From assembly GCA_017433825.1 (NCBI GenBank), contig JAFRGL010000020.1:1-64000 (forward strand): 64,000 bases of DNA, in the 5' to 3' direction. Made by a program: the position numbers and the translations under genes. Position 1 is the stretch's first letter. Each line of letters begins with the position of its first letter. Of this stretch, positions 17,750 to 26,206 are shown in pieces. The notes below the pieces were generated by a model. It did no database searches. It was not told the origin of the DNA and worked only from the letters and a program-made list of their open reading frames with translations. The DNA comes from Eubacterium sp. GTDB taxonomy: Bacteria > Bacillota > Clostridia > Lachnospirales > Lachnospiraceae.

Positions 17750-19191
17750 GCTTTACCGAACAGACATACCGTGAACTGGAAGCCGTAGTCGGCAGGCGCA
17801 ACATCAGCCGCGACGAGTATATTCTTGCCGGCAACCGCGCCAAAACGCCGGAAATCCCCTTTGCCCACAAAAGCGCGGAAGCCATCGTACTGCCCGGCAG
17901 CACGGAGGAAGTCGCGGAAATCATGCGCATCTGCAAACGCTACGAACTGAATTACGTGGCGTACGTGACCGCCTGCCTTCCCACCGCCTATGCCTCCAAA
18001 GAGGACACCATCCTTATCCACCTCAAACGGATGAACCGTATCCTGGAGATTAACGAAGAAGACCGCTATGCCCTGGTGGAACCGGGGGTGCGGCATGTGC
18101 AGCTCTACCCCGAGGTAAGGAAACGGGGGTTAAGCTACGCGCCACCCGCGGTCGGCCCCGGCGGCTCGCCGATGGTCAGCTACACCTGCACCGGCGGAGA
18201 CAACCATGTGCAGTACGGCACCTCCCGGCCGACCCGCTACCTTCTGGGCGTGGAGCTTGTCACCCCCGACGGGGAAATCTTAAGGACCGGTTCCCTGCAG
18301 GCGGATGAAGGCTGGTTCTGCCCGGAAAGCCCCGGCCCGAGCCTTCGCGGCGTGGTCAAAGGATACAGCGGCAACGCGGGAAGGATCGGCATCGTCACGA
18401 AATGCGCCATTGCCCTTGATGTATGCAAAGGCCCCGCGGAAATCCGTAAGGAAGGCGTCAGCCCGCATCACAAGATGTTCATGGACGGCGACTTAAGCCG
18501 GGTATATGTATTCAATTACACAAGCATGCAGGATGTCTGCGATGCCATACTGGCTCTGGGTGAAAATGAAGTAGGCGCCACCGTGCAGAAATACTTCTAC
18601 CTGCCGCTGGCCCTGATGATGACGGATTCCGCCAATGAATTCTGGGAGAAATGGGGTGATTTCAAAAAAATCTTCCCGATGCCGTTAGTCGTCCACATCG
18701 CCGCAGGCTCTGTCCGCGAGCGGGAATATGAGGAGCGCATCCTGTTCGACGTGGTCCGTGAGACAGGCGGAACGCGCATCCCGCGGGAGATTGAGAAATG
18801 GTGGGAAGAACACATGGATTATTTCATGATCGTCTGCCGTCTGCAGAGCGTGCTGCGGCTGGGCGGAAGCTGGTTCCCCAACAAAGCCTATGCGGAATCC
18901 ACGCAGGTCATGTGCAACGTCGCGGAATCCGTGGACGGTTTCATCTACGACTATACCGATACCGGGAAGATTTTTGACGCGCCGAAAAACATCCAGATAA
19001 TCCCGATGGAATACGGCCATTTCGCGTCCAGCGAGCTTCTGTTCATGTGGGACAGAAAAGACCCGGACGGATTTGCGCACATGAGGGAATTCACCATGGC
19101 CTCCGCCGAATCCGACAGAAGACATCATTTCAACGAATACGGCATGTACGGCAAGGAGTGGGCAGAAAAGATTACGAAAGCCTTCTCATGA
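17746..19191 (+). CDS. FAD-linked oxidase, GlcD/alkyl-DHAP synthase-like
   Basis: 481 residues. The FAD_binding_4 fold runs from about residue 35 to 220: SAEAIVLPGSTEEVAEIMR, YALVEPGVRHVQLYPEV, GPGGSPMVSYTCTGGDNHVQ and GNAGRIGIVTKCAI. It starts inside the end of the Fe-S gene. It is the probable catalytic flavin subunit of the trio encoded at 15191-19191. The C-terminus lacks the DPxGxLNPGK end that the first FAD protein carries, so the two FAD proteins are not simple duplicates. A bidirectional terminator follows at once. Confidence 0.88.
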   Translation: MSFTEQTYRELEAVVGRRNISRDEYILAGNRAKTPEIPFAHKSAEAIVLPGSTEEVAEIMRICKRYELNYVAYVTACLPTAYASKEDTILIHLKRMNRILEINEEDRYALVEPGVRHVQLYPEVRKRGLSYAPPAVGPGGSPMVSYTCTGGDNHVQYGTSRPTRYLLGVELVTPDGEILRTGSLQADEGWFCPESPGPSLRGVVKGYSGNAGRIGIVTKCAIALDVCKGPAEIRKEGVSPHHKMFMDGDLSRVYVFNYTSMQDVCDAILALGENEVGATVQKYFYLPLALMMTDSANEFWEKWGDFKKIFPMPLVVHIAAGSVREREYEERILFDVVRETGGTRIPREIEKWWEEHMDYFMIVCRLQSVLRLGGSWFPNKAYAESTQVMCNVAESVDGFIYDYTDTGKIFDAPKNIQIIPMEYGHFASSELLFMWDRKDPDGFAHMREFTMASAESDRRHHFNEYGMYGKEWAEKITKAFS

Positions 19192-19194
19192 CAT

Positions 19195-19236
19195 GAAAAA
19201 AGAATGTCTGGCAGCAATGTCAGGCATTCTTTTTTA
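19195..19236. terminator. Bidirectional terminator between convergent genes
   Basis: AAAAAAGAATGTCTG and CAGGCATTCTTTTTT pair around a short loop; A- and T-runs flank both sides. It serves the plus-strand operon ending at 19191 and the minus-strand Sel1 gene ending at 19243. Confidence 0.9.
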
Positions 19237-19242
19237 AACCGT

Positions 19243-19652
19243 TCAGAAATTCTTCAGCAGCAGGGCTTTGGCGTCTTTATGTCCCTGTTCGGCTGCTTTA
19301 AAGTACCATCGTATGGCCTCGTATTTGTCTTCTTTTACGCCGAGGCCTTTCTCGTACATGTAAGCCACCCTGTACTGGGCATCCTCATCGCCTTTTTCCG
19401 CTGGTTTGCTGTACCATTTCAGGGCTTCTTCCATATTCCGTTCCACACCGATTCCGTGCTCATAGATATAGCCGATGCATTCAAACACGTCCGAAGAGCC
19501 TTTTTCGGCAGCCTTCCTATACCATTTGAAAGCTTCCCGCTTTCTTCTGCGCTGTCATTTGTCAGGCTGATATTCGGAAATCTGCAGAACGGGCAGAGTG
19601 CTTCTTCCTCATCATAGAAACGGCCGCAGACCGGGCACTGAATTTCATTCAT
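19243..19652 (-). pseudogene. Zinc-ribbon + Sel1-repeat protein, frameshifted
   Basis: The ATG at 19652 (GAAGGGG upstream) opens a frame beginning MNEIQCPVCGRFYDEEEALC, a CPxCG zinc ribbon. The downstream Sel1/TPR-like repeats (AFKWYRKAAEKG, EALKWYSKPAEKGDEDAQYR, EAIRWYFKAAEQGHKDA) are in another frame. The change of frame falls around 19540-19560, in the purine-rich stretch GAAGAAAGCGGG. Restored, the product would be about 135 residues with three Sel1 repeats. It is either a genuine decay or a sequencing indel; Sel1 proteins mediate protein contacts. Confidence 0.8.
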
Positions 19653-19728
19653 AATGATACCCCTTCGTGCTTTTAAGCATCAGATTGATAAGTCCGGACA
19701 TACTGCATTTCCGGGGAAATAAAACTGC

Positions 19729-19848
19729 TTATTCGTCCTTGCTGCCGAGCATGTTCAGGGAGATGTGCAGGTTAAGCGCCGCGCATACCAGGGCTGTCAG
19801 AGCAATCCACAGGATGATAATGTCTCTTACTACGTTCTTTCTCTTCAT
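19729..19848 (-). CDS. 39-aa single-pass membrane peptide
   Basis: The ATG at 19848 follows AGAAAGGAATAAAACC. The peptide starts MKRKNVVRDIIILWIALTAL, a basic N-terminus and one hydrophobic helix, and ends with LNMLGSKDE. It lies 41 nt after the stop of the membrane M28 peptidase on the same strand and may be co-transcribed. No family recognised. Confidence 0.5.
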   Translation of the reverse strand: MKRKNVVRDIIILWIALTALVCAALNLHISLNMLGSKDE

Positions 19849-19888
19849 GGTTTTATTCCTTTCTGTATATACATGTATTACAAAAGTG

Positions 19889-21112
19889 TCAGTTGTCCAG
19901 TTCTCCTTCGTCGGCCAGTTCAAGCAGCCGCACCACTGCCTTATAACAGTTTTCAATTCCTTCCGTATTCAGGTTGTCGAAGCTGTCTTTCCTGGTATGG
20001 TAATAATCCTCCAGCTTATGGTTCAGTCCGGTAATGCAGACCGACCGGAAACCGCCCTTGATAAAGGCCGCGCTGTCTGTGGAGCCGCCGAAAAGCGGCA
20101 CCTGCGTCCTACTGCAGGGAACCTGCGCCATAGCCGCGGCTTTGAGGAATGCTTCCGCCAGAATCCTGTCCGCTTTCACTGTACCGTTCAGATCCTTTTC
20201 GTTTACGCCAAGCATGCGGGGGTCGTGTATCGTATCAAAGCTTAAGATGAACGTCGGCACGTCCCGGAAGTCTTCCTTATGCGCCGCACTCCACGCTTTT
20301 GCTCCCCGAAGCCCTGCTTCCTCGGAACCCGTAAGTATGACGCCGACCTCCGTATTTTCCAGAAAGATCCCTCTTTCTTCCATTTCCTTTAAAACCGCGA
20401 TGCCCATATAACAGCCGGTCAGGTTGTCATTCGCGCCGTCGACGATCTGCTTCGGATTGTACGTGAACCAGACGGCGGCAAAAAACGGAAGGAAAATGAG
20501 CCCCCAAAGCGCAGCTGTACGTGTCCAAATGCCGGCGCCGGCTGCCGCGCATATCCCGACTGCCGTATAGAAAATAACGCCTGAAAGGGTCAGGATATTC
20601 GGGATTTCAAAAACCACGCCGCCGAAATGATAGTTCAGCGTGAACTCCCATGCCGCGTCAATATGGCCGTTAAGGAATATCCGTCTTTTTGTTTCACCCG
20701 CCGCGGAACGGACAGCCGTTACGTTTACGCTTTCCTTCTCAGGGAAGAACCGGTCGATTACCGGGATATAAAGCACAAAATGAACCAGGAACAGAATGAG
20801 CGTTGCCGCGCCGAATACGATGGTGACGGAAGGATGGATAAAGAAGCCTGCGCAGCAAAGCACGGCAAACACCGCGCTTATCCGGCAGTAGCCGTAGAAG
20901 GAAGCCGGATGCTCTTTAAATGTCTCGACGGACACATCTGCGCATCCGCAGCTTCTGCCTAAGACGTCCGCCATATACCCGGCAGCCTCGCGTTCGCCTT
21001 CGCTTCCGGGGCTTCTTTTTTTCATGTCCCGGCATATCTTCGTAATCTCACCGGTCATGTACGACACGGCCTGTCCGCTGTTTTCAAACAGTCCCTGCAG
21101 TTTATGGTTCAT
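19889..21112 (-). CDS. Membrane-embedded M28 family metallopeptidase
   Basis: 407 residues from the ATG at 21112; a longer frame to 21232 would overlap the upstream gene and its start lacks a site. Dinuclear zinc ligands can be read: His/Asp in NGHIDAAWE, Asp in VDGANDNLTG, Glu-Glu in TGSEEAGLRGA, Asp in SFDTIHDP and His in HKLEDYYHTRKDSFDN. Unusually, four hydrophobic segments are inserted, two before the first ligand (FYGYCRISAVFAVLCCAG, SVTIVFGAATLILFLVHF) and two between it and the second. An integral-membrane aminopeptidase acting near the cytoplasmic membrane is likely. Confidence 0.88.
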   Translation of the reverse strand: MNHKLQGLFENSGQAVSYMTGEITKICRDMKKRSPGSEGEREAAGYMADVLGRSCGCADVSVETFKEHPASFYGYCRISAVFAVLCCAGFFIHPSVTIVFGAATLILFLVHFVLYIPVIDRFFPEKESVNVTAVRSAAGETKRRIFLNGHIDAAWEFTLNYHFGGVVFEIPNILTLSGVIFYTAVGICAAAGAGIWTRTAALWGLIFLPFFAAVWFTYNPKQIVDGANDNLTGCYMGIAVLKEMEERGIFLENTEVGVILTGSEEAGLRGAKAWSAAHKEDFRDVPTFILSFDTIHDPRMLGVNEKDLNGTVKADRILAEAFLKAAAMAQVPCSRTQVPLFGGSTDSAAFIKGGFRSVCITGLNHKLEDYYHTRKDSFDNLNTEGIENCYKAVVRLLELADEGELDN

Positions 21113-21183
21113 GGTGTTCTTCGGTATGGATGAATGGTTTCTGTTGTCTGCTTTATACACAATTGTATTGTATAATGATTCAT

Positions 21184-22110
21184 TTAGCAATCTTTTTTTA
21201 GGCAGGCCTCCGAAAGGATATATTCGTTCCAAAGCTTTTCCAGGACTTTTTCTGTTTTGTCCTCCTGTCTGTCCAGATGACAGTAATAGTCATGCCACAA
21301 AGGGTGTTCCCGGTATGCTTTCCAGTCGTCACCGTCTTCCCAGTAAGCAAGCCAGAAAACTTTCTTCCCTCCGTCTGCAAGCCGAATCAGGACCTCCGGA
21401 TTATGCTTTCTTACGTGTGAAGTATATCCGTCAATATACCCTTCCGCCAGGAATTCCGCCTTCAGGACCAGCATGCCTTCTTCTGCCGGACAGACCATTT
21501 CGTCAAAATCCAGGCCGTGCCGGTCCGCGGTTCTGCGGTCTTCCCTGACTGTGAGCACGGCCTTAAGCCCAAGGTCGTTTTCCAGCGTGAAGGTTTTGCC
21601 CACCGGGCTTTCATCCGAAACCAGGCCCCCGTCATCCACACAGTTAAAATGCGTCCCCATCACGCAGGATGAATGATACGTATGCACCGGGACCCTGTCC
21701 GGAACAGCCATATTCTCCGGGTATTCAGGCGCTTTGAAATAATCCGGCGCGACATGAAACACATTCATAAGCCGGAAAAACTGCCGCCTGTCTTCCCCTG
21801 CCGCTTCGCATGGCGTCTTTTCGGTGTCGTAAAGCCAGGGCAGATGGGCAAACGCAGCCGGTTCGCTGCCGCTTTGATAAGCCTCAAATTCCCCGGCAAA
21901 ACACACATAGTTTTCTTTGTCCAGACGCAGCTCCAGAAAGTTTTCCTTAAAAAACGTCATGAAAACACTGAAAAAGTCTTCCGCCAGTTTTTTCCGGACC
22001 TCTTCTTCCGTCAGGATTCCCCTGCGCCAAAACGCTCCTGTCTTTTGGAAAGCCTTTAATATCCCCTCCAGTTTTGTATTTACGATCTCATCCGAAAGAT
22101 GTCCGGGCAT
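21184..22110 (-). CDS. Uncharacterised protein, 308 aa
   Basis: The ATG at 22110 follows AAAGGAGGCAGCCTG. The protein is soluble, acidic and rich in aromatic residues, with no signal peptide. The second half contains HTYHSSCVMGTHFNCVDDGG and VFWLAYWEDGDDW-type stretches. No known domain was recognised. A TGnTATAAT extended -10 at 22200-22208 suggests it starts its own transcript. The M28 peptidase gene follows 71 nt after its stop. Confidence 0.7.
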   Translation of the reverse strand: MPGHLSDEIVNTKLEGILKAFQKTGAFWRRGILTEEEVRKKLAEDFFSVFMTFFKENFLELRLDKENYVCFAGEFEAYQSGSEPAAFAHLPWLYDTEKTPCEAAGEDRRQFFRLMNVFHVAPDYFKAPEYPENMAVPDRVPVHTYHSSCVMGTHFNCVDDGGLVSDESPVGKTFTLENDLGLKAVLTVREDRRTADRHGLDFDEMVCPAEEGMLVLKAEFLAEGYIDGYTSHVRKHNPEVLIRLADGGKKVFWLAYWEDGDDWKAYREHPLWHDYYCHLDRQEDKTEKVLEKLWNEYILSEACLKKDC

Positions 22111-22199
22111 CAGGCTGCCTCCTTTTTTTTAATCCGCTGCCTACCTGATGAATTACCGCGTCTGAAGCTGTTTGCCGGTAATGCTTCTGTAATGTGTAC

Positions 22200-22208
22200 A
22201 TTATAGCA
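22200..22208 (-). promoter_or_regulatory. Extended -10 promoter for the 22110 gene
   Basis: On the minus strand TGCTATAAT, a perfect TATAAT with the TGn extension, about 90 nt before the start codon; the -35 region is poor. Confidence 0.5.
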
Positions 22209-22262
22209 GAAATCCGTACCCGGTGCACGCCCGCTTTCATCCCATGGAAGGTTGTTTTCCGA

Positions 22263-22291
22263 TTGCAGTTATGAAAAGCGCTTATTATAAT
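22263..22291 (+). promoter_or_regulatory. Sigma-A-type promoter for the 2-hydroxyacid dehydrogenase
   Basis: TTGCAG (22263-22268), exactly 17 nt, TATAAT (22286-22291). Confidence 0.7.
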
Positions 22292-22358
22292 TACAATGTA
22301 TCATTTATTTACGGCCGCGCCTCTACGGGCCGTCTTGGATAATAACAGGGTAATAAAA

Positions 22359-23303
22359 ATGGAAACGAAAATCATAGTGACGGGAAGCCACAGTAAAGAA
22401 GCGGCAAACCGCTTTTTAAACCTTCCGGACAGCCGGGTTGTATTTGTTGAAAGGCCGGAGGATATCAGGCCGGAAGACCTGGCGGACGCGGAAATCTTTG
22501 TCGGAAATACAGGCCCGGACGTGCTTTTGTCCATGCCGAAGCTTAAATTTGTCCAGCTGTTCAGCGCCGGGGCAAACAACTATGCCTGGCTTCCGGAACA
22601 GGTGGTGCTGTCCAACGCCTACGGCGCTTACGGGGATTCCATCGCCGAGCATATGCTGACCACCACGCTCATGGCCATGAAAAGGATGCCGGAATACCTT
22701 GACATGCAGAAACGCAAAGGCTGGGAGCTGCTGAAAGGTATCGACCGGTTTGAAGGCTCCTTCGTACTGTCCGTAGGAACCGGCGCCATCGGAACCGCCT
22801 ATCTGAAGAAAGCCGCAGCCTTAGGCGCGGTCTGCTTTGCGGTACGAAGGACCATACATGACAGGCCTGATTTTGTCCGGGAACTGGTTACGCCCGAAGG
22901 AATGGACGAACTCTTGCCGAACATGGACGTGGTGGCCTTAAGCCTTCCGGGCACGGCTGCCGTCGAAGGCATGTTTGACGAACGCCGGCTGCGTCTGATG
23001 AAGCCTTCTGCCATCCTCGTAAATGCCGGCCGCGGCAATTCCGTGGTTACGGAAGACCTTATCCGCGTCATGAATGACGGACATTTAAAGGCAGCCTGCC
23101 TGGATGTGATGGACCCGGAGCCGCTGCCCGCAGACCATCCGCTGTGGACAACGCCGCGGGTGTATATTACGCCGCACATCTCCGGCGGATACCGCGCAGG
23201 CGTAAATTATGACCGCGTCATTGACGCGGCCATCAAAAATCTTACACTGGTTCTGGAAGGGAAGCCCCCGGTTCATATCGTGGACCGGAAGCTCGGATAC
23301 TGA
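22359..23303 (+). CDS. D-2-hydroxyacid dehydrogenase (NAD-binding)
   Basis: 314 residues from the ATG at 22359; the frame to 22296 has no usable site. The NAD Rossmann motif is VLSVGTGAIGTAYLKKAA near residue 135, the substrate-binding region includes VNAGRGNSVV, and the catalytic Glu and His are in DVMDPEPLP and ITPHISGG. It belongs to the D-isomer-specific 2-hydroxyacid dehydrogenases, which interconvert 2-keto and D-2-hydroxyacids. The exact acid cannot be told from sequence. It converges on the PucR regulator gene, with a terminator between them. Confidence 0.92.
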   Translation: METKIIVTGSHSKEAANRFLNLPDSRVVFVERPEDIRPEDLADAEIFVGNTGPDVLLSMPKLKFVQLFSAGANNYAWLPEQVVLSNAYGAYGDSIAEHMLTTTLMAMKRMPEYLDMQKRKGWELLKGIDRFEGSFVLSVGTGAIGTAYLKKAAALGAVCFAVRRTIHDRPDFVRELVTPEGMDELLPNMDVVALSLPGTAAVEGMFDERRLRLMKPSAILVNAGRGNSVVTEDLIRVMNDGHLKAACLDVMDPEPLPADHPLWTTPRVYITPHISGGYRAGVNYDRVIDAAIKNLTLVLEGKPPVHIVDRKLGY

Positions 23304-23316
23304 AATCCTGCTGACA

Positions 23317-23350
23317 GCCGGCGGCGTAAATGCTGCCGGCATTATTTTTG
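23317..23350 (+). terminator. Terminator between dehydrogenase and pucR-like gene
   Basis: GCCGGCGGC and GCTGCCGGC pair over GTAAAT, followed by ATTATTTTT. The T-tract overlaps the stop region of the opposite gene. Confidence 0.8.
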
Positions 23351-24511
23351 TCCGCCCCCGTCCATTTTCCTGATCATGCAGGCGACCAGGTATTTCATCC
23401 TGTCTTCAGCGGATTCCAGGGGGCTGTTAAGAAGGCTTTTAATATTGCCCATGCGGTACTGGATTGTGTTGCGGTGGATGAAAAGCTCGTCGGCAACCGC
23501 CTTAATGGAGCCGTCGTGCCTTAAAAAGCTTTCCAGCGTTTCCACGTAGCCGGCGTCGTGCTGAGCGTCATAATCCGTCAGAGGTTTGAGCACGTCTTCC
23601 GACATTTCTTCAAGCAGCGCGGAATCCTCAACGGAATACAGCAGGCGGTACATGCCCATCCTGTCGAAATATACAATGCGCGCTTTGTCCGCCACCGCCT
23701 TCCTGACTGCCGAAACGGCCCTTTTGTATGCCGTATGCAGGTTCCTGATGCCTTTGACCTGGGAACTGATACCGATGCTGACCGGCTTCTCAGGCATCCT
23801 GGTCTTCAAGCGTTTCGCGAAAGGCTCCAGAATTTCCTCGCACTGCTTCGCCGTGATGGCGTTCATGATAACGACGAAAAAGGAGTCGTAATAAAAGAAA
23901 TGCCCGTTATGCGTCAGGTTTGTGAGGAACAGCTGCATCCTGTACGCGATTCGCTTCCTTTCCACCGTATCCATCCGGTCCAGATCTCCTGAGGAAATAA
24001 GCGCAACCTGGAAGGTGCCGTCCAGGTCATAATACGCAAGGAGGTCTTTTGCGTATTCATCCGCCGACAGCGGGGATTCTATGGCATGGATAAACGCGTT
24101 CGATATCTGTTCATCCGCCACCTGCTGCATGAAAACCTGCAGGGACATATCCTTGATGAATTCCGCCAGGAATACTTCCCAGGGCACTGTCAGAAGCGGC
24201 AGATCGTTTTCATCGCAGAATTTTTTCACGGACTCCGGTATGTCCGTAATGTATTTTCCGGTATTGATAATCAGACCTGAAGCGCCTGCTTCGGATAAGG
24301 CCTTCACCAGATTCAGCTGGCTTTCCTCTGTCGGGAAGCCCAGTCCGGTGGTGACCGCCAGCTCCTTGCCGTGGAAATTCTGGATGATCGTCATATCCTC
24401 CAGCATCAGAAGCCAGCTGATTGAATTGGACCATCCGCCCTCTCCCGCTATCAGCTTCATCTTGTACCTGTCCGCGGAAATGGTACGCATGTCTTCTATC
24501 GTAAAGCCCAT
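23342..24511 (-). CDS. PucR family transcriptional regulator
   Basis: 389 residues from the ATG at 24511 (AGAGGAGG nine bases upstream). The N-terminal PucR ligand domain covers about residues 1-120, a CdaR-type middle domain follows, and the C-terminal PucR helix-turn-helix contains VADELFIHRNTIQYRMGNIK. Such regulators respond to purines, amino acids or their catabolites and usually control adjacent genes. Targets here could be the small divergent ORF at 24671 or the convergent 2-hydroxyacid dehydrogenase. No operator could be identified. Confidence 0.92.
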   Translation of the reverse strand: MGFTIEDMRTISADRYKMKLIAGEGGWSNSISWLLMLEDMTIIQNFHGKELAVTTGLGFPTEESQLNLVKALSEAGASGLIINTGKYITDIPESVKKFCDENDLPLLTVPWEVFLAEFIKDMSLQVFMQQVADEQISNAFIHAIESPLSADEYAKDLLAYYDLDGTFQVALISSGDLDRMDTVERKRIAYRMQLFLTNLTHNGHFFYYDSFFVVIMNAITAKQCEEILEPFAKRLKTRMPEKPVSIGISSQVKGIRNLHTAYKRAVSAVRKAVADKARIVYFDRMGMYRLLYSVEDSALLEEMSEDVLKPLTDYDAQHDAGYVETLESFLRHDGSIKAVADELFIHRNTIQYRMGNIKSLLNSPLESAEDRMKYLVACMIRKMDGGGQK

Positions 24512-24670
24512 GGCAAACGCCTCCTCTGTATCAAAAATATGTGCTGCCGACACAAATATTTCCTTTTTTTTCTGGCCCTCAGCCCGTAGAATTAAGTTCA
24601 GGCTATGGTATTCTGTATGCAGAAAACAAAAGAAACGCACTGTTCTTAATTATAGAAGGAGATAACAGAC

Positions 24671-24838
24671 ATGTCAAATATTGTAAATGATTATTTATAC
24701 ACCAGAGACTGCAAACAGAATGTACCGTCATGGTACCGCCTTGAAAGGTATGATTACTGCGATACTTTTAACAAGAATTCCTTTTCTGAGAAGCGCGGCA
24801 TTTTCTCCCGCCTTTCCGCCAGAAAAAACAGGAAGTAA
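24671..24838 (+). CDS. 55-aa basic small protein
   Basis: The ATG at 24671 is preceded by AGAAGGAGATAACAGAC, an excellent site, and the frame closes at 24836-24838 just before a strong terminator. The sequence starts MSNIVNDYLYTRDCKQNVPS and ends in an Arg/Lys-rich tail (RLSARKNRK). It has two cysteines and many aromatic residues, and no membrane segment. It is transcribed divergently from the PucR gene with 159 nt between them, suggesting PucR control. No family recognised; could bind nucleic acid or a partner protein. Confidence 0.65.
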   Translation: MSNIVNDYLYTRDCKQNVPSWYRLERYDYCDTFNKNSFSEKRGIFSRLSARKNRK

Positions 24839-24852
24839 TCCATCCCGGGTGC

Positions 24853-24895
24853 AAAAATAAACTGCAGGTTTTAAGGCCTGCAGTTTATTTTTGTT
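24853..24895. terminator. Bidirectional terminator
   Basis: AAATAAACTGCAGG pairs with CCTGCAGTTTATTTTT; flanking A and T runs make it work for the 55-aa gene and for the opposing Spx/ArsC gene. Confidence 0.9.
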
Positions 24896-24928
24896 TTGCG
24901 GGACGGTATTTTTCACCCGGTGTCCGTA

Positions 24929-25282
24929 TTACAGCAGTTTTTCCGCCCACTCGTCTTCCTTAAAGCCGGTCAGTACAAATCCGTCGCCGATAAGAAGCGG
25001 GCGTTTGACCAGCATCCCGTCTGACGCAAGAAGGGCAAACTGTTCGTCCTCGCTCATATCCGGCAGTTTCTTTGACAGTCCCAGCTCCCGGTAGGGAATG
25101 CCGCTGGTATTGAAAAACCGTTTCAGCGGAAGTCCGCTCACAAAGTGGTATTTCCGCAATGTTTCCTCATCGGGATGGTCTGTCTTGATATCGGCAGTAC
25201 TGTATTCAATTCCTTTCTCATCCAGCCATTTCAGCGCCTTCCTGCAGGTCGAACATTTACTGTAGCAATATACCTTGATCAT
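24929..25282 (-). CDS. ArsC/Spx family thioredoxin-fold protein
   Basis: 117 residues from the ATG at 25282, right after GGAGGAGAGT. The N-terminal CSTCRKALKWL is the Cys-x-x-Cys active site of the ArsC/Spx/YffB family, and RPLLIGDGFVLTGFKEDEW is the usual C-terminal signature. It reduces a thiol-linked substrate or, as Spx does, contacts RNA polymerase. Single gene, on the same strand as the DMT transporter but separated from it by a fragment of pcp at 25308-25364. Confidence 0.9.
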   Translation of the reverse strand: MIKVYCYSKCSTCRKALKWLDEKGIEYSTADIKTDHPDEETLRKYHFVSGLPLKRFFNTSGIPYRELGLSKKLPDMSEDEQFALLASDGMLVKRPLLIGDGFVLTGFKEDEWAEKLL

Positions 25283-25307
25283 ACTCTCCTCCTTCTCCAT
25301 ATACTGT

Positions 25308-25364
25308 TTATTCATTCTTTTCATCCCCGCCGAACGGTTCAAACGCGGTAATCAGGATTTTCAT
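25308..25364 (-). pseudogene. Remnant of pcp (first codons only)
   Basis: ATG at 25364 with GGGGGAGG upstream; codes MKILITAFEPFGGDEKNE and stops. The first 17 residues match the intact Pcp at 355-963 with one change (Ile5 for Leu5). The ATG overlaps the stop of the DMT transporter gene by four bases (ATGA), as if an intact pcp once followed it in an operon. No more of the gene is found before the ArsC/Spx start at 25282. Confidence 0.85.
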
Positions 25365-26206
25365 TTTTCCTCCCCCTTATGCGCGGCTATAACAGCGCCG
25401 ATAATGATAACCGCCCCGATTATTTCTCTTACGGAAGGAATTTCCTTTAAGAAAAGCAGGGCAAACAAAATGCCGTAAACCGTCTCCATAGAGGAGCATA
25501 CCCCGGCAAACTGCGCCGGAACGGATTTCAGGCTGGAAATAAAAAGCGTGTGGGCAACGGCCGTCGTCACGATACCGAGGAATAAAAGCAGACAAATATC
25601 CGGAACCGAAGGCTTAACGCCTGTCTGCAGCGCACAGGGAATCAGGATAACCGCCGCCGTAGCCTGCTCGTAAAAGGCAGTCTGTGTGCCGCTGTATTTT
25701 CCCGCAAAGCCTTTGTTCATGAGGGTCAGCACCGCGTAGGATAAGGCGGAAACCATGCCTGTGGCAACAGCCGCAAACCTTCCGCCTTCCCCTGTTCCCC
25801 CAGGTGCGGTAATGATCACGCCGGCAAGGATGACCGCTGCCGTCACAACCCTCCTGAAAGTCAGTTTCTGCCTGAACACCAAAGGCTCAAGAAAGGTCAC
25901 AAACAGCGGGAATGACGAAAAGGTAATGGTTCCGACGGCAACCGTCGAAAGCTGTATCGACGCCAGGAATGACCACCAGTGCAGCGCCAGGACCGCCCCC
26001 GCGATGATAAACAGAAGGATGTCCCTTCTGCGTTCCACCTTGAAGCTCTGCCTTCGTACAAGCATGAAAATGCCGAGCGCGGCGGATGAAAACGCAACGC
26101 GCCCGAAGGTAATGCAGATGGCAGGCAGCTGAACCCACCTGGCAAAAAGGCCTGCCAGGCCGAACAGCAGCACCGCGATGTTGACTGATATTACTGCTTT
26201 TTTCAT
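25361..26206 (-). CDS. DMT superfamily (EamA) transporter
   Basis: 281 residues with ten predicted membrane helices in two EamA halves. The N-terminal half contains RVAFSSAALGIFMLVRRQ and HWWSFLASIQLSTVAVGTI; the C-terminal half has VPAQFAGVCSSMETVYGIL and a final IIGAVIIIGAVIAA. It exports or imports small metabolites; substrate unknown. The start ATG overlaps the stop of the YCII gene (26203-26206), with AAGGTGAA as site, and its own stop overlaps the pcp remnant. Confidence 0.92.
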   Translation of the reverse strand: MKKAVISVNIAVLLFGLAGLFARWVQLPAICITFGRVAFSSAALGIFMLVRRQSFKVERRRDILLFIIAGAVLALHWWSFLASIQLSTVAVGTITFSSFPLFVTFLEPLVFRQKLTFRRVVTAAVILAGVIITAPGGTGEGGRFAAVATGMVSALSYAVLTLMNKGFAGKYSGTQTAFYEQATAAVILIPCALQTGVKPSVPDICLLLFLGIVTTAVAHTLFISSLKSVPAQFAGVCSSMETVYGILFALLFLKEIPSVREIIGAVIIIGAVIAAHKGEEK

